A stretch of DNA of 21,484 nt. It comes from Hyphomicrobiaceae bacterium. GTDB lineage: Bacteria; Pseudomonadota; Alphaproteobacteria; Rhizobiales; Hyphomicrobiaceae. The notes under the pieces were generated by a model. The model searched no databases, was not told the DNA's origin, and saw nothing but the letters and a program-made list of their open reading frames with translations. Positions 6,302 through 14,360 of the stretch are shown in pieces. The number at the start of each line of letters is the position of its first letter. Positions within the stretch are counted from its first letter, which is position 1. The DNA lies in the NCBI GenBank assembly GCA_017353825.1, contig JAFMSC010000015.1, forward strand, positions 1 to 21,484. The letters are read 5' to 3'. The translations under genes and the position numbers were made by a program.

Positions 6302-6413
6302 GTATGTGATCGGGCGCTACCGGTTGACTTGCGATCGGGCCCTGGGTTGCGTCGAGCCAAGTGAGACCTCGTGTTGGGTCCGCGGCTTCGCCTTGACGCA
6401 ACTTGACGCCTGG

Positions 6414-7148
6414 TTACGACCGCGACCAGCCGCCGGAGGTGAGGCGCTCCTGGGGCTGGAACCGCTGCTTGTAGCTCATCTTGGCCGAGCCGCCGATCCA
6501 GTAGCCCAGGTACACGTAGGGCAGCCCGAGGCGCCTTGCGTGCGCGATGTGGTCGAGGATCATGAAGGTGCCGAGCCCGCGCTTGCTCGCCTCCGGGTCG
6601 TAGAAGCTGTAGACCATGGAGATGCCATCTGACAGCCGGTCACACAGCGCGGCCGCAACCAGGGGTGGCCTTCTGGTTCGGGCGCCTGCGGACCCGAGCC
6701 GGTACTCGGTCATGAAGGTCTCGATGATGCTGTCCTCCACCATCATCGCGTAGTCGAGCACCGACATGTCCGCCATGCCGCCGTCGGCGTGGCGCTCGTC
6801 GATGTAGGTCCGGAACAGCGAGTACTGCTCGGACGTGGGCGTGGCCCGCAGACGCTGCGGGACGAGATCGCTGTTGGCTTCGAGCACGCGCCGCAAGGAT
6901 CGCGACGGGTGGAACTCGTTGACCAGCACGCGCACCGACACGCAGCCCTGGCAGCCCTCGCAATAGGGCATGTAGGCGATGTTCTGGCTGCGCCGGAAAC
7001 CGCCTCGCAGCAGGTTGTCGACGAGGACCGGCGACTTCTCGTGGGTGAGGTGCGTGAAGAGCTTGCGCTCCAGGCGACCCGGGAGGTAGGGGCAGGGCTG
7101 GGGGGCCGTGACGTAGAACTCCGGGAAGTGCTTCCTCTGCTCGGTCAT
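6414..7148 (-). CDS. bpt: Aspartate/glutamate leucyltransferase (bacterial arginyl/leucyl-tRNA-protein transferase, Bpt/Ate)
   Basis: This enzyme adds leucine (or arginine) from aminoacyl-tRNA to proteins with N-terminal Asp or Glu, marking them for degradation by the N-degron pathway. Starting at the ATG at 7148, which has an AGG five bases upstream, it has 244 residues, the usual bacterial size; a GTG at 7154 is an alternative. Family landmarks are C-P-Y-L at residues 19-22, the cysteine cluster Y-C-E-G-C-Q-G-C (C63, C66, C69), then DGISMVYSFYDPE and LGYWIGGSAKMSYK in the GNAT-like C-terminal domain. The stretch T-E-Y-R-L-G-S-A-G-A-R-T-R-R-P-P-L-V is less conserved than expected. hemB lies 190 bases upstream on the same strand. 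Confidence 0.93.
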   Translation of the reverse strand: MTEQRKHFPEFYVTAPQPCPYLPGRLERKLFTHLTHEKSPVLVDNLLRGGFRRSQNIAYMPYCEGCQGCVSVRVLVNEFHPSRSLRRVLEANSDLVPQRLRATPTSEQYSLFRTYIDERHADGGMADMSVLDYAMMVEDSIIETFMTEYRLGSAGARTRRPPLVAAALCDRLSDGISMVYSFYDPEASKRGLGTFMILDHIAHARRLGLPYVYLGYWIGGSAKMSYKQRFQPQERLTSGGWSRS

Positions 7149-7337
7149 CGGCACCTACGCGCTCACCAGCGGCCACCGCAGCCGATGATAGGTGACCGGG
7201 AGGCGCGCGATCAAGAGCCGGCATGGGCCGTCCCCGGCTTAGCTTATGCAACACGGGACGCCCGCGAACAGCGAGGTGGCAAGCTCAGGGGGCGTCGAAA
7301 CCCGCTTTTCGGTCCCGTAGGGCCTGTGGCAATTTCG

Positions 7338-8393
7338 CTATTTTCCCTTCAGCAGCCGCGCAACACGCGGCGCGAAATAACTCAACACCCCGTCAGCCCC
7401 GGCCCGTTTGAAAGCCAATAGGCTCTCCAGCATCACCTTGTCGCCGTCGAGCCAGCCATTCTGGGCTGCAGCCGTCAGCATCGCGTACTCGCCCGAGACC
7501 TGGTAGGCGAAGGTGGGCATACCGAACGCGTCCTTCACGCGGCGCACAACGTCGAGGTAAGGCATGCCGGGCTTGACCATCACCATGTCCGCGCCCTCGG
7601 CAATGTCGAGCGCCACCTCGCGCAGCGCTTCGTCGGAATTGGCCGGGTCCATCTGGTAGGTGCGCTTGTCTCCCACCAGCGTGGCGGTCGAGCCCACAGC
7701 ATCGCGGAACGGTCCGTAAAACGCCGAGGCATATTTCGCAGCGTAGGCCATGATCTGCACGCTCGAGTGCCCCTGGGCCTCCAGCGCGGCGCGGATGGCG
7801 CCAACGCGGCCGTCCATCATATCGGAGGGTGCAATGATGTCGCAGCCGGCCTCAACCTGCACCAGGGCCTGGCGCACCAGCATGCTGAGCGTGGCGTCAT
7901 TGACGATCTCGCCGTCGCGCATCAGCCCGTCGTGGCCGTGGCTGGTGTAAGGGTCGAGCGCCACGTCAAGCAGAATGCCCAGATCGAGCTTGGCCGCGCG
8001 GATGGCACGCGTGGCGGTGCAGACGAGGTTTTCGGGGTTGAGAGCCTCGCGCCCGTCGTCGGTGCGCAACCCGGGGTCGGTATAGGGGAAGAGCGCGACG
8101 GCCGGGATGCCGAGGCCTGCAGCCTCGTGCGCCGCCTCCACAGCCAGGTCGACGCTCAAGCGGTGCACGCCCGGCATGGAGGGCACCTCCTGGCGCACGC
8201 CGCGGCCGTCCACCACGAACATCGGCCAGATCAGGTCGCCGGGCGTGAGCGTGTTCTCGGCCACCAGCCGCCGCGACCAGGTCGTGCGCCGGTTGCGGCG
8301 CATGCGCACGGTCGGGAACGACCCCGCTTCGGTGGGAGCGGCCTTCGAGGCTGGTACTGCTGATGGAATTCGATGTTGCGCAAGTGGCTTCAT
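7338..8393 (-). CDS. hemB: Delta-aminolevulinic acid dehydratase (porphobilinogen synthase) HemB
   Basis: HemB condenses two 5-aminolevulinate molecules into porphobilinogen, the second common step of haem synthesis. The ATG at 8393 has AAGG eight bases upstream and gives 351 residues; the frame stays open to 8468, but that extension is not typical. The two active-site lysines are K220 (Y-A-A-K-Y-A-S-A-F-Y-G-P) and K274 (M-V-K-P-G-M-P-Y-L). In the metal loop D-V-A-L-D-P-Y-T-S-H-G-H-D-G the three cysteines of zinc enzymes are replaced by A145, D147 and D155, so this is the magnesium-dependent, zinc-independent type seen in Pseudomonas and alphaproteobacteria. It is the first gene of the minus-strand series leading through ate and the dehydratase to mobAB. 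Confidence 0.97.
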   Translation of the reverse strand: MKPLAQHRIPSAVPASKAAPTEAGSFPTVRMRRNRRTTWSRRLVAENTLTPGDLIWPMFVVDGRGVRQEVPSMPGVHRLSVDLAVEAAHEAAGLGIPAVALFPYTDPGLRTDDGREALNPENLVCTATRAIRAAKLDLGILLDVALDPYTSHGHDGLMRDGEIVNDATLSMLVRQALVQVEAGCDIIAPSDMMDGRVGAIRAALEAQGHSSVQIMAYAAKYASAFYGPFRDAVGSTATLVGDKRTYQMDPANSDEALREVALDIAEGADMVMVKPGMPYLDVVRRVKDAFGMPTFAYQVSGEYAMLTAAAQNGWLDGDKVMLESLLAFKRAGADGVLSYFAPRVARLLKGK

Positions 8394-8734
8394 GGCGCAC
8401 CCTTGCTGTTGATCCTGCCACATCGTGCCGGTCTGCCATTTTCTCGCGCGCGTTGGGCGCGAATGCAAGGGGCACGCCCGTTGCGCCCACAGCCCGGGAG
8501 ATGTTGGCGCACGTCAGGCTACGAGCCGCGCCTCGCGCCGGTTTCAAGCCGCCGCGATAAAACATCCGTGACGCGGTATCCTGAGGGCCACCGCGTCGGC
8601 GCCAGGCCCCTGCTGCAGCTGGGGAAACAGCGCCAGCAACAGACGCGAATGGGCAGATGCGGACTTTCCGGCAAGGCGCCCCTATGATAGCGTAACATGT
8701 CCGGGGTATGCGCTGGTCGGGGAGGGCACGGAGC
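8394..8734. other. Divergent intergenic region between hemB and the Bug receptor gene
   Basis: These 341 bases separate two divergent genes. A TATGAT at 8683-8688 could be a -10 element for the plus-strand receptor gene, but no matching -35 is visible at 17 bases. Several ORFs cross the stretch; they lack protein-like composition. I see no binding site, repeat or RNA that I can name. Confidence 0.4.
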
Positions 8735-9700
8735 ATGCTGCGCCGGTTGTCTGCGATGGTGGCTGTGACGCTGGCCATCGTAGCCTATGCTTCGCAAGCA
8801 CGCGCCGCCTTTCCTGATCGCCCATTGCGCCTCGTTATCCCGTTTGGCCCGGGGGGCCTCGCCGACGTCACCATGCGGATCGTCGGCGAAGGGGTGGCCG
8901 AGCGCACCGGTCAGCAGGTGGTGATCGAGAACCGTCCGAGCGCGGGCGGCATCCTCGCGGCAGCGTCCGTGGCTGCGGCCGCGCCCGACGGCACCACGCT
9001 GTTCGTGTTGTCGAGCGGCAGCGCCATCAGCCGGGCGCTGATTAAATCGCTTCCCTACGATGCGCTGACGGCGTTCACGCCGGTCTCCACCGTCGCCTTC
9101 TTCGACCTGCTGGTGCTGGTCAAAGCCGACTCCCCGTTTAACTCGCTCGGCGATGTGCTGGCCGCTGCACGCGCCAAGCCCGAGACGTTCAACGTAGGGA
9201 CGATCCTGCGCGGCAGCACGCAGAATACGACGGCCGAACTGTTGCGCTCGGCCAGCGGCGTCAAAATGACGCTCGTGCCCATGCGCAACACGTCGGAAGT
9301 GACGACAGCCCTGTTGCGCGGCGACGTGACCACCGCCGTTGAGAGCTATGCGGCGCTCAAGGCGCAGATCGACGAAGGTGCGCTGAGGGCGGTCGCCAGC
9401 TCCGGCGATGTCCGCTCGCCGTTCCTGCCCAACGTGCCCACGCTTCGCGAGAGCGGAGTGGCAGCCGAGGTGGTCGGCTGGAACGCGATCGTGGCGGCCG
9501 CCGGCACGCCGCCTCAGATCATCGCCACGCTCAACGGTCACATCCGCGCCATCGTTGACAGCGCCGGATTCAAGGCCCGCATGGCCGATCTCGGCACCGA
9601 GGCGCGATCCAGCTCTCCCGACGAGCTGTGGACACGCTTCAAGACCGATATCGAAATGTGGGCGAAGGTCGTCAAGCAAGCCGGGCTCGAGCCCAGGTAG
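8735..9700 (+). CDS. Bug family (TctC-type) periplasmic tripartite tricarboxylate transporter binding protein
   Basis: The 321-residue product is a secreted solute receptor of the Bug/TctC family, which binds carboxylates in the periplasm. A signal peptide with an R-R pair, a hydrophobic core and A-R-A at residues 22-24 is followed by the mature start F-P-D-R-P-L-R-L-V-I-P-F. The ligand loop F-G-P-G-G-L-A-D (residues 37-44, D44) and V-I-E-N-R-P-S-A-G-G are diagnostic. The ATG at 8735 has a GGGAGG site nine bases upstream and gives the cleanest signal peptide; an ATG at 8708 would add nine residues. No TctA or TctB membrane subunit is adjacent, which is common for Bug proteins. The amidohydrolase gene starts 33 bases after its stop. 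Confidence 0.92.
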   Translation: MLRRLSAMVAVTLAIVAYASQARAAFPDRPLRLVIPFGPGGLADVTMRIVGEGVAERTGQQVVIENRPSAGGILAAASVAAAAPDGTTLFVLSSGSAISRALIKSLPYDALTAFTPVSTVAFFDLLVLVKADSPFNSLGDVLAAARAKPETFNVGTILRGSTQNTTAELLRSASGVKMTLVPMRNTSEVTTALLRGDVTTAVESYAALKAQIDEGALRAVASSGDVRSPFLPNVPTLRESGVAAEVVGWNAIVAAAGTPPQIIATLNGHIRAIVDSAGFKARMADLGTEARSSSPDELWTRFKTDIEMWAKVVKQAGLEPR

Positions 9701-9733
9701 CCGGCACCCGGCAGCCAACGATCAAGGCAGCGA

Positions 9734-10558
9734 ATGAGCGAGCAGCCACTGGTTGACACCCATGTCCATGTATTTACGCGCGACATGCCGCTCGTCGGCA
9801 AGCCGCGGCACCGCCCCGCCTACGACTTCACGCACCAGGACCTGATTGCCACGCTCGATGCGCACGGCGTGCCCTTTGCCGTGCTTGCGGCGGCTAGCCC
9901 GTGGGGCGATTACAACGATTGCATGCTGGCGGCCCTGCGGGCGCATCCGCGTCGGTTGCGGGCCACCGCTATCCTGGCGCCCACGGTCGGCCGCTACGAG
10001 CTGGAGGGCATGGCGGGCGACGGCTTCCTGGGCGTGCGGCTCCCCTTCATGGGGGTCAGCGAGCTGCCCGATATCACGAGTTTCGACTACCGGAGGTTCC
10101 TGCGCCGCCTCGCCGATCTCGATTGGCACGTGCACCTGCACATCGAGGGAGCGCGCCTGCCGGCTGTGCTGCCGGCAATCGAGGGCTCGGGCGTAAGGCT
10201 CGTTCTCGACCACATGGGGCGGCCCGAGCCGGAGACCGGGGTCGGCGGGCCGGGCTTTAAGGCCATGCTTGCCGCGCTAGAGCGCGGACGCACCTGGGTC
10301 AAGCTGTCTGCCGCCTATCGCCAGGGCGCGCAGAGCGACGACTACGCACGCGAGCTGGTGCGCTCGGCCGGGCCGGACAGACTGATGTGGGCGAGCGACT
10401 GCCCCTTCGTCGGGTGCGAGCGCGAGGTCACCTACCAGCAGACAGTGGACTGGCTCGTCAGATGCGTGCCCGACCCCCAGGCGCGCCGCAAAGTCTTCGG
10501 CGAGACCGCACTCGGCTTCTACTTCGGTGAGACCTTGGCGGGCAAGCCGCGCGCATAG
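9734..10558 (+). CDS. Amidohydrolase family protein, similar to 2-pyrone-4,6-dicarboxylate lactonase
   Basis: The 274-residue product is a TIM-barrel hydrolase of the amidohydrolase-2 type. The metal or substrate motif D-T-H-V-H is at residues 8-12. Other expected positions are HVHLH at 132-136, L-D-H-M-G-R-P with H160, and W-A-S-D-C-P-F with the catalytic aspartate D222. The arrangement and length fit the LigI-like group, which opens the lactone 2-pyrone-4,6-dicarboxylate in aromatic degradation and can work without a bound metal; the true substrate may be another lactone or dicarboxylate. The ATG at 9734 has AAGG at a proper distance. It appears to share a transcript with the Bug receptor upstream, which suggests that the receptor delivers its substrate or a precursor. 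Confidence 0.87.
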   Translation: MSEQPLVDTHVHVFTRDMPLVGKPRHRPAYDFTHQDLIATLDAHGVPFAVLAAASPWGDYNDCMLAALRAHPRRLRATAILAPTVGRYELEGMAGDGFLGVRLPFMGVSELPDITSFDYRRFLRRLADLDWHVHLHIEGARLPAVLPAIEGSGVRLVLDHMGRPEPETGVGGPGFKAMLAALERGRTWVKLSAAYRQGAQSDDYARELVRSAGPDRLMWASDCPFVGCEREVTYQQTVDWLVRCVPDPQARRKVFGETALGFYFGETLAGKPRA

Positions 10559-10655
10559 GCAGCGCTCGATGAGCTGTCCACACCCCGGACGATGGGGGCC
10601 ATCTTGCTGCCTTGATCGCGCAGGCTATTGCCAAGGTCTTTGGTGGGGTCGGTTG

Positions 10656-11705
10656 ATGAGCGCGCGACTGGTCGCGGCGCTGTTGGCAGCGCTGCTGGTG
10701 CCACTGGGCGACGCTGGCGCCCAGCAGGTCAAGTTCAAGGCCAACCTGCAAGGCCCTATCACGCAACCCTTTTACGGTGTGAGCCTATCGCGCTTCAAGG
10801 AGGAGGTCGAAAACCGATCCAAAGGCGCCATCGCCATCGAGATCTTCGACAAGAGCCAGCTGTTCCGTGATGAAGAGGTCGTGGACGCGGTTGCGACCGG
10901 CGCCGTCGATATCGGCACCACCGCATCGCAGCAGTTTGCCCGCAAGGTCCCCGCGGTGGGCCTCCTCGACCAGCCTTTCCTATTCAATTTCCGTGCCCTG
11001 GTGCACGCGGCCGCGAGCCCGGACAGCGAGCTAAGAAGACTGATCGACGATGCCATTGTTGCCCAGATCGGGGTGCGCGTTCTGTGGTGGCAACCGCTGG
11101 GCGACACCGTGTTCTTCTCCAAAGGGAGGGATTTGACGGACCCGGAGCGGTTCAAGGACCAGAGGGTGGCCGTGCCCGGGGAGGCCCTGGAGGAGCTCGT
11201 CACGCGGTGCGGCGGCAGGCCCTCAGCAATCACAGTTGAGCGATTTCACGATTCCCTCAAGGACGGCGCAGTCGATGCGGCCATGCTCAGCTTCCCAGCA
11301 CTCCAGCCTAGGGGTCTCTGGAAGGTGACCGACACCGTCACCTACACCGCGCACTCCCCGGTCGAGTTCTTTCTCGTAATCAACGAGAACAGATGGCAAT
11401 CGCTGTCATCGGATCATCGGACGCTCATGCTCGATGCGGCCGCAACCGTTGAGCGCGAGATGCGCGATCGCCTCAGCGATATCGAGGCAAAGGCCCAAGC
11501 CTTTGCAACCAGCAACGGCATCAAGATCCGGAGGCTTACGCCCGATCAGGTGGCCGAGTGGCGCGCCTGCAGCGCGCAAATGCTCTCCGACTATATGGAA
11601 CGGAATGGTGATCTCGCGCGGCGGCTCATGGGCGCCTATGCCAAGCTGCGGACCGACCCGTGTTGTATGGCGGCACCGGACAGCGTCGCTTTCACGCGGC
11701 GCTGA
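10656..11705 (+). CDS. TRAP transporter substrate-binding protein (DctP family)
   Basis: The 349-residue product has a signal peptide ending near G-A-Q-Q at residues 21-24 and then reads V-K-F-K-A-N-L-Q-G-P. The DctP-type features are G-A-I-A-I-E-I-F-D-K-S-Q-L-F, a pattern of periplasmic C4-dicarboxylate receptors, and G-A-V-D-I-G-T-T. At the usual ligand-binding strand (family pattern K-I-R-V/S-P) this protein reads Q-R-V-A-V-P-G at 169-175, so the canonical arginine position aligns with A172. The ATG at 10656 follows GGTGGGG and is preferred over an upstream frame extension to 10527. No DctQ or DctM subunit is in the window. It follows the amidohydrolase by 97 bases on the same strand. Confidence 0.9.
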   Translation: MSARLVAALLAALLVPLGDAGAQQVKFKANLQGPITQPFYGVSLSRFKEEVENRSKGAIAIEIFDKSQLFRDEEVVDAVATGAVDIGTTASQQFARKVPAVGLLDQPFLFNFRALVHAAASPDSELRRLIDDAIVAQIGVRVLWWQPLGDTVFFSKGRDLTDPERFKDQRVAVPGEALEELVTRCGGRPSAITVERFHDSLKDGAVDAAMLSFPALQPRGLWKVTDTVTYTAHSPVEFFLVINENRWQSLSSDHRTLMLDAAATVEREMRDRLSDIEAKAQAFATSNGIKIRRLTPDQVAEWRACSAQMLSDYMERNGDLARRLMGAYAKLRTDPCCMAAPDSVAFTRR

Positions 11706-11893
11706 CGCAAGAGGTCGCCAAATGGTCTGGCCGTTGCGCGACCTCGGACCCGGGCCATGCTTGCCCACGTCGCCAACAGGGTCGAGCTTGGGACCCCGCG
11801 ACCTCCTATCGGAGTTCGAGGCCGGAGCCTCCGCCATCGCCAATGCTATGAAGGGTGCGGGGAAGGGTGCGGGCGGCCGAAGCTCGACGAGGG

Positions 11894-13066
11894 TTACTCA
11901 CAGATGTTGGCGCTCTTGCGCTGGGCCATGTCGAGGTGGAAGTGGTTCCTGTGGTCCCGGTTGGCCTCGGGCCCGAGCACGGTAGCGAAGATCGCGCAGG
12001 CGGCTCTGTGGACCTCATGCAGGAACGCTGACTTGGCGGCGGCCGACGCGGCGGGCGTCGGCTCAGCGTCCTGTTTGGGCCCGCCGAGGCGGTTGGGTGA
12101 CACCAAGCCAACGCCTGTTGAGAGATCGGTGGCGCCGCCCGACGGCCGCGCGCCCAGCGTGATGCGCGGGATGCCGATGGGAATGGTGACGTCGGCCTGC
12201 AACGACGTGTTCGACTTGATGGTCGCAGGGGCGGCGAGCCGCGGTCCGTCGGTGGCCTTCGGCTGAAGCTTCGTCTTGCGCGCAGCCACGGCGGCCTCGG
12301 CCTGTTGCTTGATGGCCTCGGCATTATCGGTCGCATCGACCTTGGTCGCGACCTCGCGCGCCACCGCTCCCCAGTCGGCGACAACCCTGGTCTCGCCCTG
12401 GGCGGTCACGAACACCCCAAGATCCACGGCATTGACGCGTCCATGCTCGCTCAGGCGCGTCTTGGCTCGATTGTAGGCCGTGCGGCAGGAGAACGAGCTC
12501 ATGGTCTTCACGCCCGTTACGGGAGCCCCCAGGTGCTTGCGGGCCAGCGGCTGCACGTCACCCAGGAGCCACTTGTGCAGCGCCGCGATCATGTTGCAGG
12601 TGAGCAGGGCTGGCGGCGAGAAGGTAATCTGCGGGCTGGAGCCGACGCTGATGAGCTGCATCGGTGCCGGGGTTCCACAGGTCTCGCCGTGGCGCGTCTC
12701 GCGGATCGGCTCGGCCGGAATCGCCACAACATCGAGGTCCTGAAGAAGAGCGGCGCAGTGGGCGCGCCCGTCGGCGATCTCCTGCGCGGACCACTCGGGG
12801 CCCGGTTGCGCGGAAGGGTCGCTGGCTGCGCCGGGTCTGAGAACCGTTGGCCAGTCTGCCCGGATTTGGGCCGCCTGCGGCGGCTTGCCCGCGGTGCCGA
12901 CGAGCTCAGGCTGTTGGGCCCCAGCCTGTTGAGCCTCAGGCCGTTGAGCTTCAGGCAGTTGAGGCTCAGGCCCTTGGGCGTCAGGCCGTCGGTCAGAGGC
13001 GACGGGGCAAAGAGCCGCAAGAGCGACAAGAGCGCATGCGAGTTTGGTTCCGCGTGTCATCGGCAT
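11894..13066 (-). CDS. Extensin-like family secreted protein (M15-type peptidase fold) with a central insertion
   Basis: From the ATG at 13066 the product has 390 residues: a signal peptide in the first 24 (MPMTRGTKLACALVALAALC), a low-complexity stretch of five-residue P-E-A-Q repeats at about 28-52, then the extensin-like C-terminal domain. That domain has a cysteine-containing segment around A-L-L-T-C-N-M, F-S-C-R-T-A-Y-N-R, and the M15-like metal motif S-E-H-G-R-V-N-A-V-D (H208, D215). The second metal motif, H-R-N-H-F-H-L-D (372-379), comes only at the end. About 110 residues rich in Ala, Lys and Thr (roughly 233-343) separate the two. Family members are thought to be cell-wall or periplasmic hydrolases, unproven here. 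A GTG at 13108 is an alternative start. Confidence 0.87.
   Translation of the reverse strand: MPMTRGTKLACALVALAALCPVASDRRPDAQGPEPQLPEAQRPEAQQAGAQQPELVGTAGKPPQAAQIRADWPTVLRPGAASDPSAQPGPEWSAQEIADGRAHCAALLQDLDVVAIPAEPIRETRHGETCGTPAPMQLISVGSSPQITFSPPALLTCNMIAALHKWLLGDVQPLARKHLGAPVTGVKTMSSFSCRTAYNRAKTRLSEHGRVNAVDLGVFVTAQGETRVVADWGAVAREVATKVDATDNAEAIKQQAEAAVAARKTKLQPKATDGPRLAAPATIKSNTSLQADVTIPIGIPRITLGARPSGGATDLSTGVGLVSPNRLGGPKQDAEPTPAASAAAKSAFLHEVHRAACAIFATVLGPEANRDHRNHFHLDMAQRKSANICE
12908..12988 (-). repeat. In-frame 15-bp tandem repeats coding for Pro-Glu-Ala-Gln-type pentapeptides
   Basis: About five to six degenerate 15-base units (core TCAGGC-N-GTTGAG on the plus strand) encode a run of pentapeptides such as LPEAQ and RPEAQ in the N-terminal linker of the extensin-like protein. 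Unit length is a multiple of three, so copy number can change without breaking the frame. Confidence 0.85.
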
Positions 13067-13163
13067 CAGGAAACCTACCCCCAAACCCGCAACCCAAACG
13101 CGAATCACAAGCAGATCAAGCTGACTGAGCCATCATGGCCTGGCAGAATTTGTGGCAATCCCG

Positions 13164-13229
13164 CGAAAACCAAACCGGCTGGGGATAACCGGTGCAAGAC
13201 AAACGAAAACCTATTGGGGATAACCTGTG
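13164..13229 (+). promoter_or_regulatory. Imperfect direct repeat CGAAAACC...TGGGGATAACC in the divergent promoter region
   Basis: Copy one has CGAAAACC at 13164-13171 and TGGGGATAACC at 13180-13190. Copy two has CGAAAACC at 13204-13211 and TGGGGATAACC at 13215-13225, followed directly by the GTG at 13227. The copies lie between the divergent extensin-like and HIBCH-type genes. The second GGGGA also sits six bases before the GTG and may double as its ribosome site. An operator role is inference. TTATCCCCA on the other strand is one base off a DnaA box, probably by chance. Confidence 0.45.
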
Positions 13230-14360
13230 AAAGATGGCGGTGTGATGGACCGCGGAGGGTCGGGTGGCCAAGAGCCGCCCGCATCGGCGTCCGGCACGGA
13301 CATTGTTGCGGCCACTGAAGGCGCGGCTGGGGTCATCACGCTCGACCGGCCGCGCGCGCTCAACGCTCTGACCGCGGCCATGCGAGCCACCATAGGCGCA
13401 GCGTTCGCCGCCTGGGCGCGCGATCCTCAGATCTATGCGGCGGTGATCGTGTCGGCCACAGACCGCGCCTTCTGTGCCGGCGGCGATGTGCGCGAGATGG
13501 TAGAGTGCGGTCGGCGGTCCCTGGCTGAGGCGCGCCGCATGCTGGCGAGCGAATATGCCCTCAACTGGCAGCTCGACTGCTTCATCAAGCCGACCGTGGC
13601 GCTGATCGACGGGGCGGTGATGGGCTCCGGCGTGGGTGTCACGCTCTACGGCACGCACCGCGTGGCGGGCGAGCGCTACCGCTTCGCCATGCCCGAGACG
13701 AGCATCGGCCTGTTCCCCGATGACGGCGTGAGCTGGACCTTCGCCCGCTTGCCCGACGAGATAGGCATGTACCTGGCGCTGACCGGGCGGGCGGTGGGGC
13801 GGGCCGACGCCTATCGGCTCGGGCTCGCCACGCACTGCCTGTCCGCCGCACAGTTCGCTGAGGTTGGCGCGGCCCTTAAGGACGCCGATCCGATAGACGA
13901 GGTGCTGGATGCGCGCCATGTGGATCCAGGCCCCGGCGAACTCGACCTGCTACAACCCGTCATCGCCCGATGCTTCGGCGCGCCAAGCGTCGAGGCCATC
14001 TTCTCCAGCCTCCAGGCCGAACGGGGCGCCGCGCGTACCTGGGCCGAGGGCGTCCTGGGCGAGCTGGAGCAACGCTCGCCCACGTCGCTGAAGGTCACCT
14101 ATCGGGCCGTGCGGCAGGCTCAGCAGCTCGACCTCGGCACGACCTTGCAGCAGGACTACCGCCTCGCATGCCGGTTTATGGAGGATCATGACTTCTATGA
14201 AGGTGTGCGCGCCGCGCTGGTCGACCGCGACCACACACCGAGGTGGCAGCCCGCCCACGTGTCGGGCGTCAGTGATACCATGGTCGCCGCCTATTTCGCG
14301 CCGCTCGGTGCCGACGAGCTCAAACTGACCACCAGGGCACAAATGCAGGCTGTGGGGTAA
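13227..14360 (+). CDS. 3-hydroxyisobutyryl-CoA hydrolase-type enoyl-CoA hydratase/isomerase family protein
   Basis: The 377-residue product is a crotonase-fold enzyme of the HIBCH type, which in valine breakdown hydrolyses 3-hydroxyisobutyryl-CoA. The oxyanion-hole segments are F-C-A-G-G-D-V-R-E-M (82-91) and G-A-V-M-G-S-G-V-G-V (129-138). M-P-E-T-S-I-G-L-F-P-D carries E157 and D165, the pair with the spacing known for HIBCH catalytic residues. The C-terminal D-F-Y-E-G-V-R-A-A-L-V-D-R-D is also characteristic and absent from plain hydratases. The GTG at 13227 has GGGGA six bases upstream; the ATG at 13245 would remove six residues. The first 20 residues are a glycine-rich tail. No other valine pathway gene is in view, so related acyl-CoA substrates remain possible. 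Confidence 0.9.
   Translation: MKDGGVMDRGGSGGQEPPASASGTDIVAATEGAAGVITLDRPRALNALTAAMRATIGAAFAAWARDPQIYAAVIVSATDRAFCAGGDVREMVECGRRSLAEARRMLASEYALNWQLDCFIKPTVALIDGAVMGSGVGVTLYGTHRVAGERYRFAMPETSIGLFPDDGVSWTFARLPDEIGMYLALTGRAVGRADAYRLGLATHCLSAAQFAEVGAALKDADPIDEVLDARHVDPGPGELDLLQPVIARCFGAPSVEAIFSSLQAERGAARTWAEGVLGELEQRSPTSLKVTYRAVRQAQQLDLGTTLQQDYRLACRFMEDHDFYEGVRAALVDRDHTPRWQPAHVSGVSDTMVAAYFAPLGADELKLTTRAQMQAVG

Noticed and set aside
8519..9718. A 399-codon open frame on the minus strand opposite the Bug receptor gene
   Set aside because: It mirrors the receptor gene in a GC-rich genome and its translation is rich in Arg, Gly and His without any recognisable domain. The plus strand has a complete signal peptide and family motifs.
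13180..13225. Possible DnaA boxes (TTATCCCCA on the minus strand) suggesting a replication origin
   Set aside because: Only two near-matches, each with a mismatch, no AT-rich unwinding region and no dnaA, parA or dnaN gene nearby.
12305..13318. A 337-codon plus-strand frame opposite the extensin-like gene
   Set aside because: It has low-complexity Arg/Gly/Leu composition and no motifs, and it crosses the divergent promoter and runs into the HIBCH-type gene. The minus-strand reading has a signal peptide and metal motifs.
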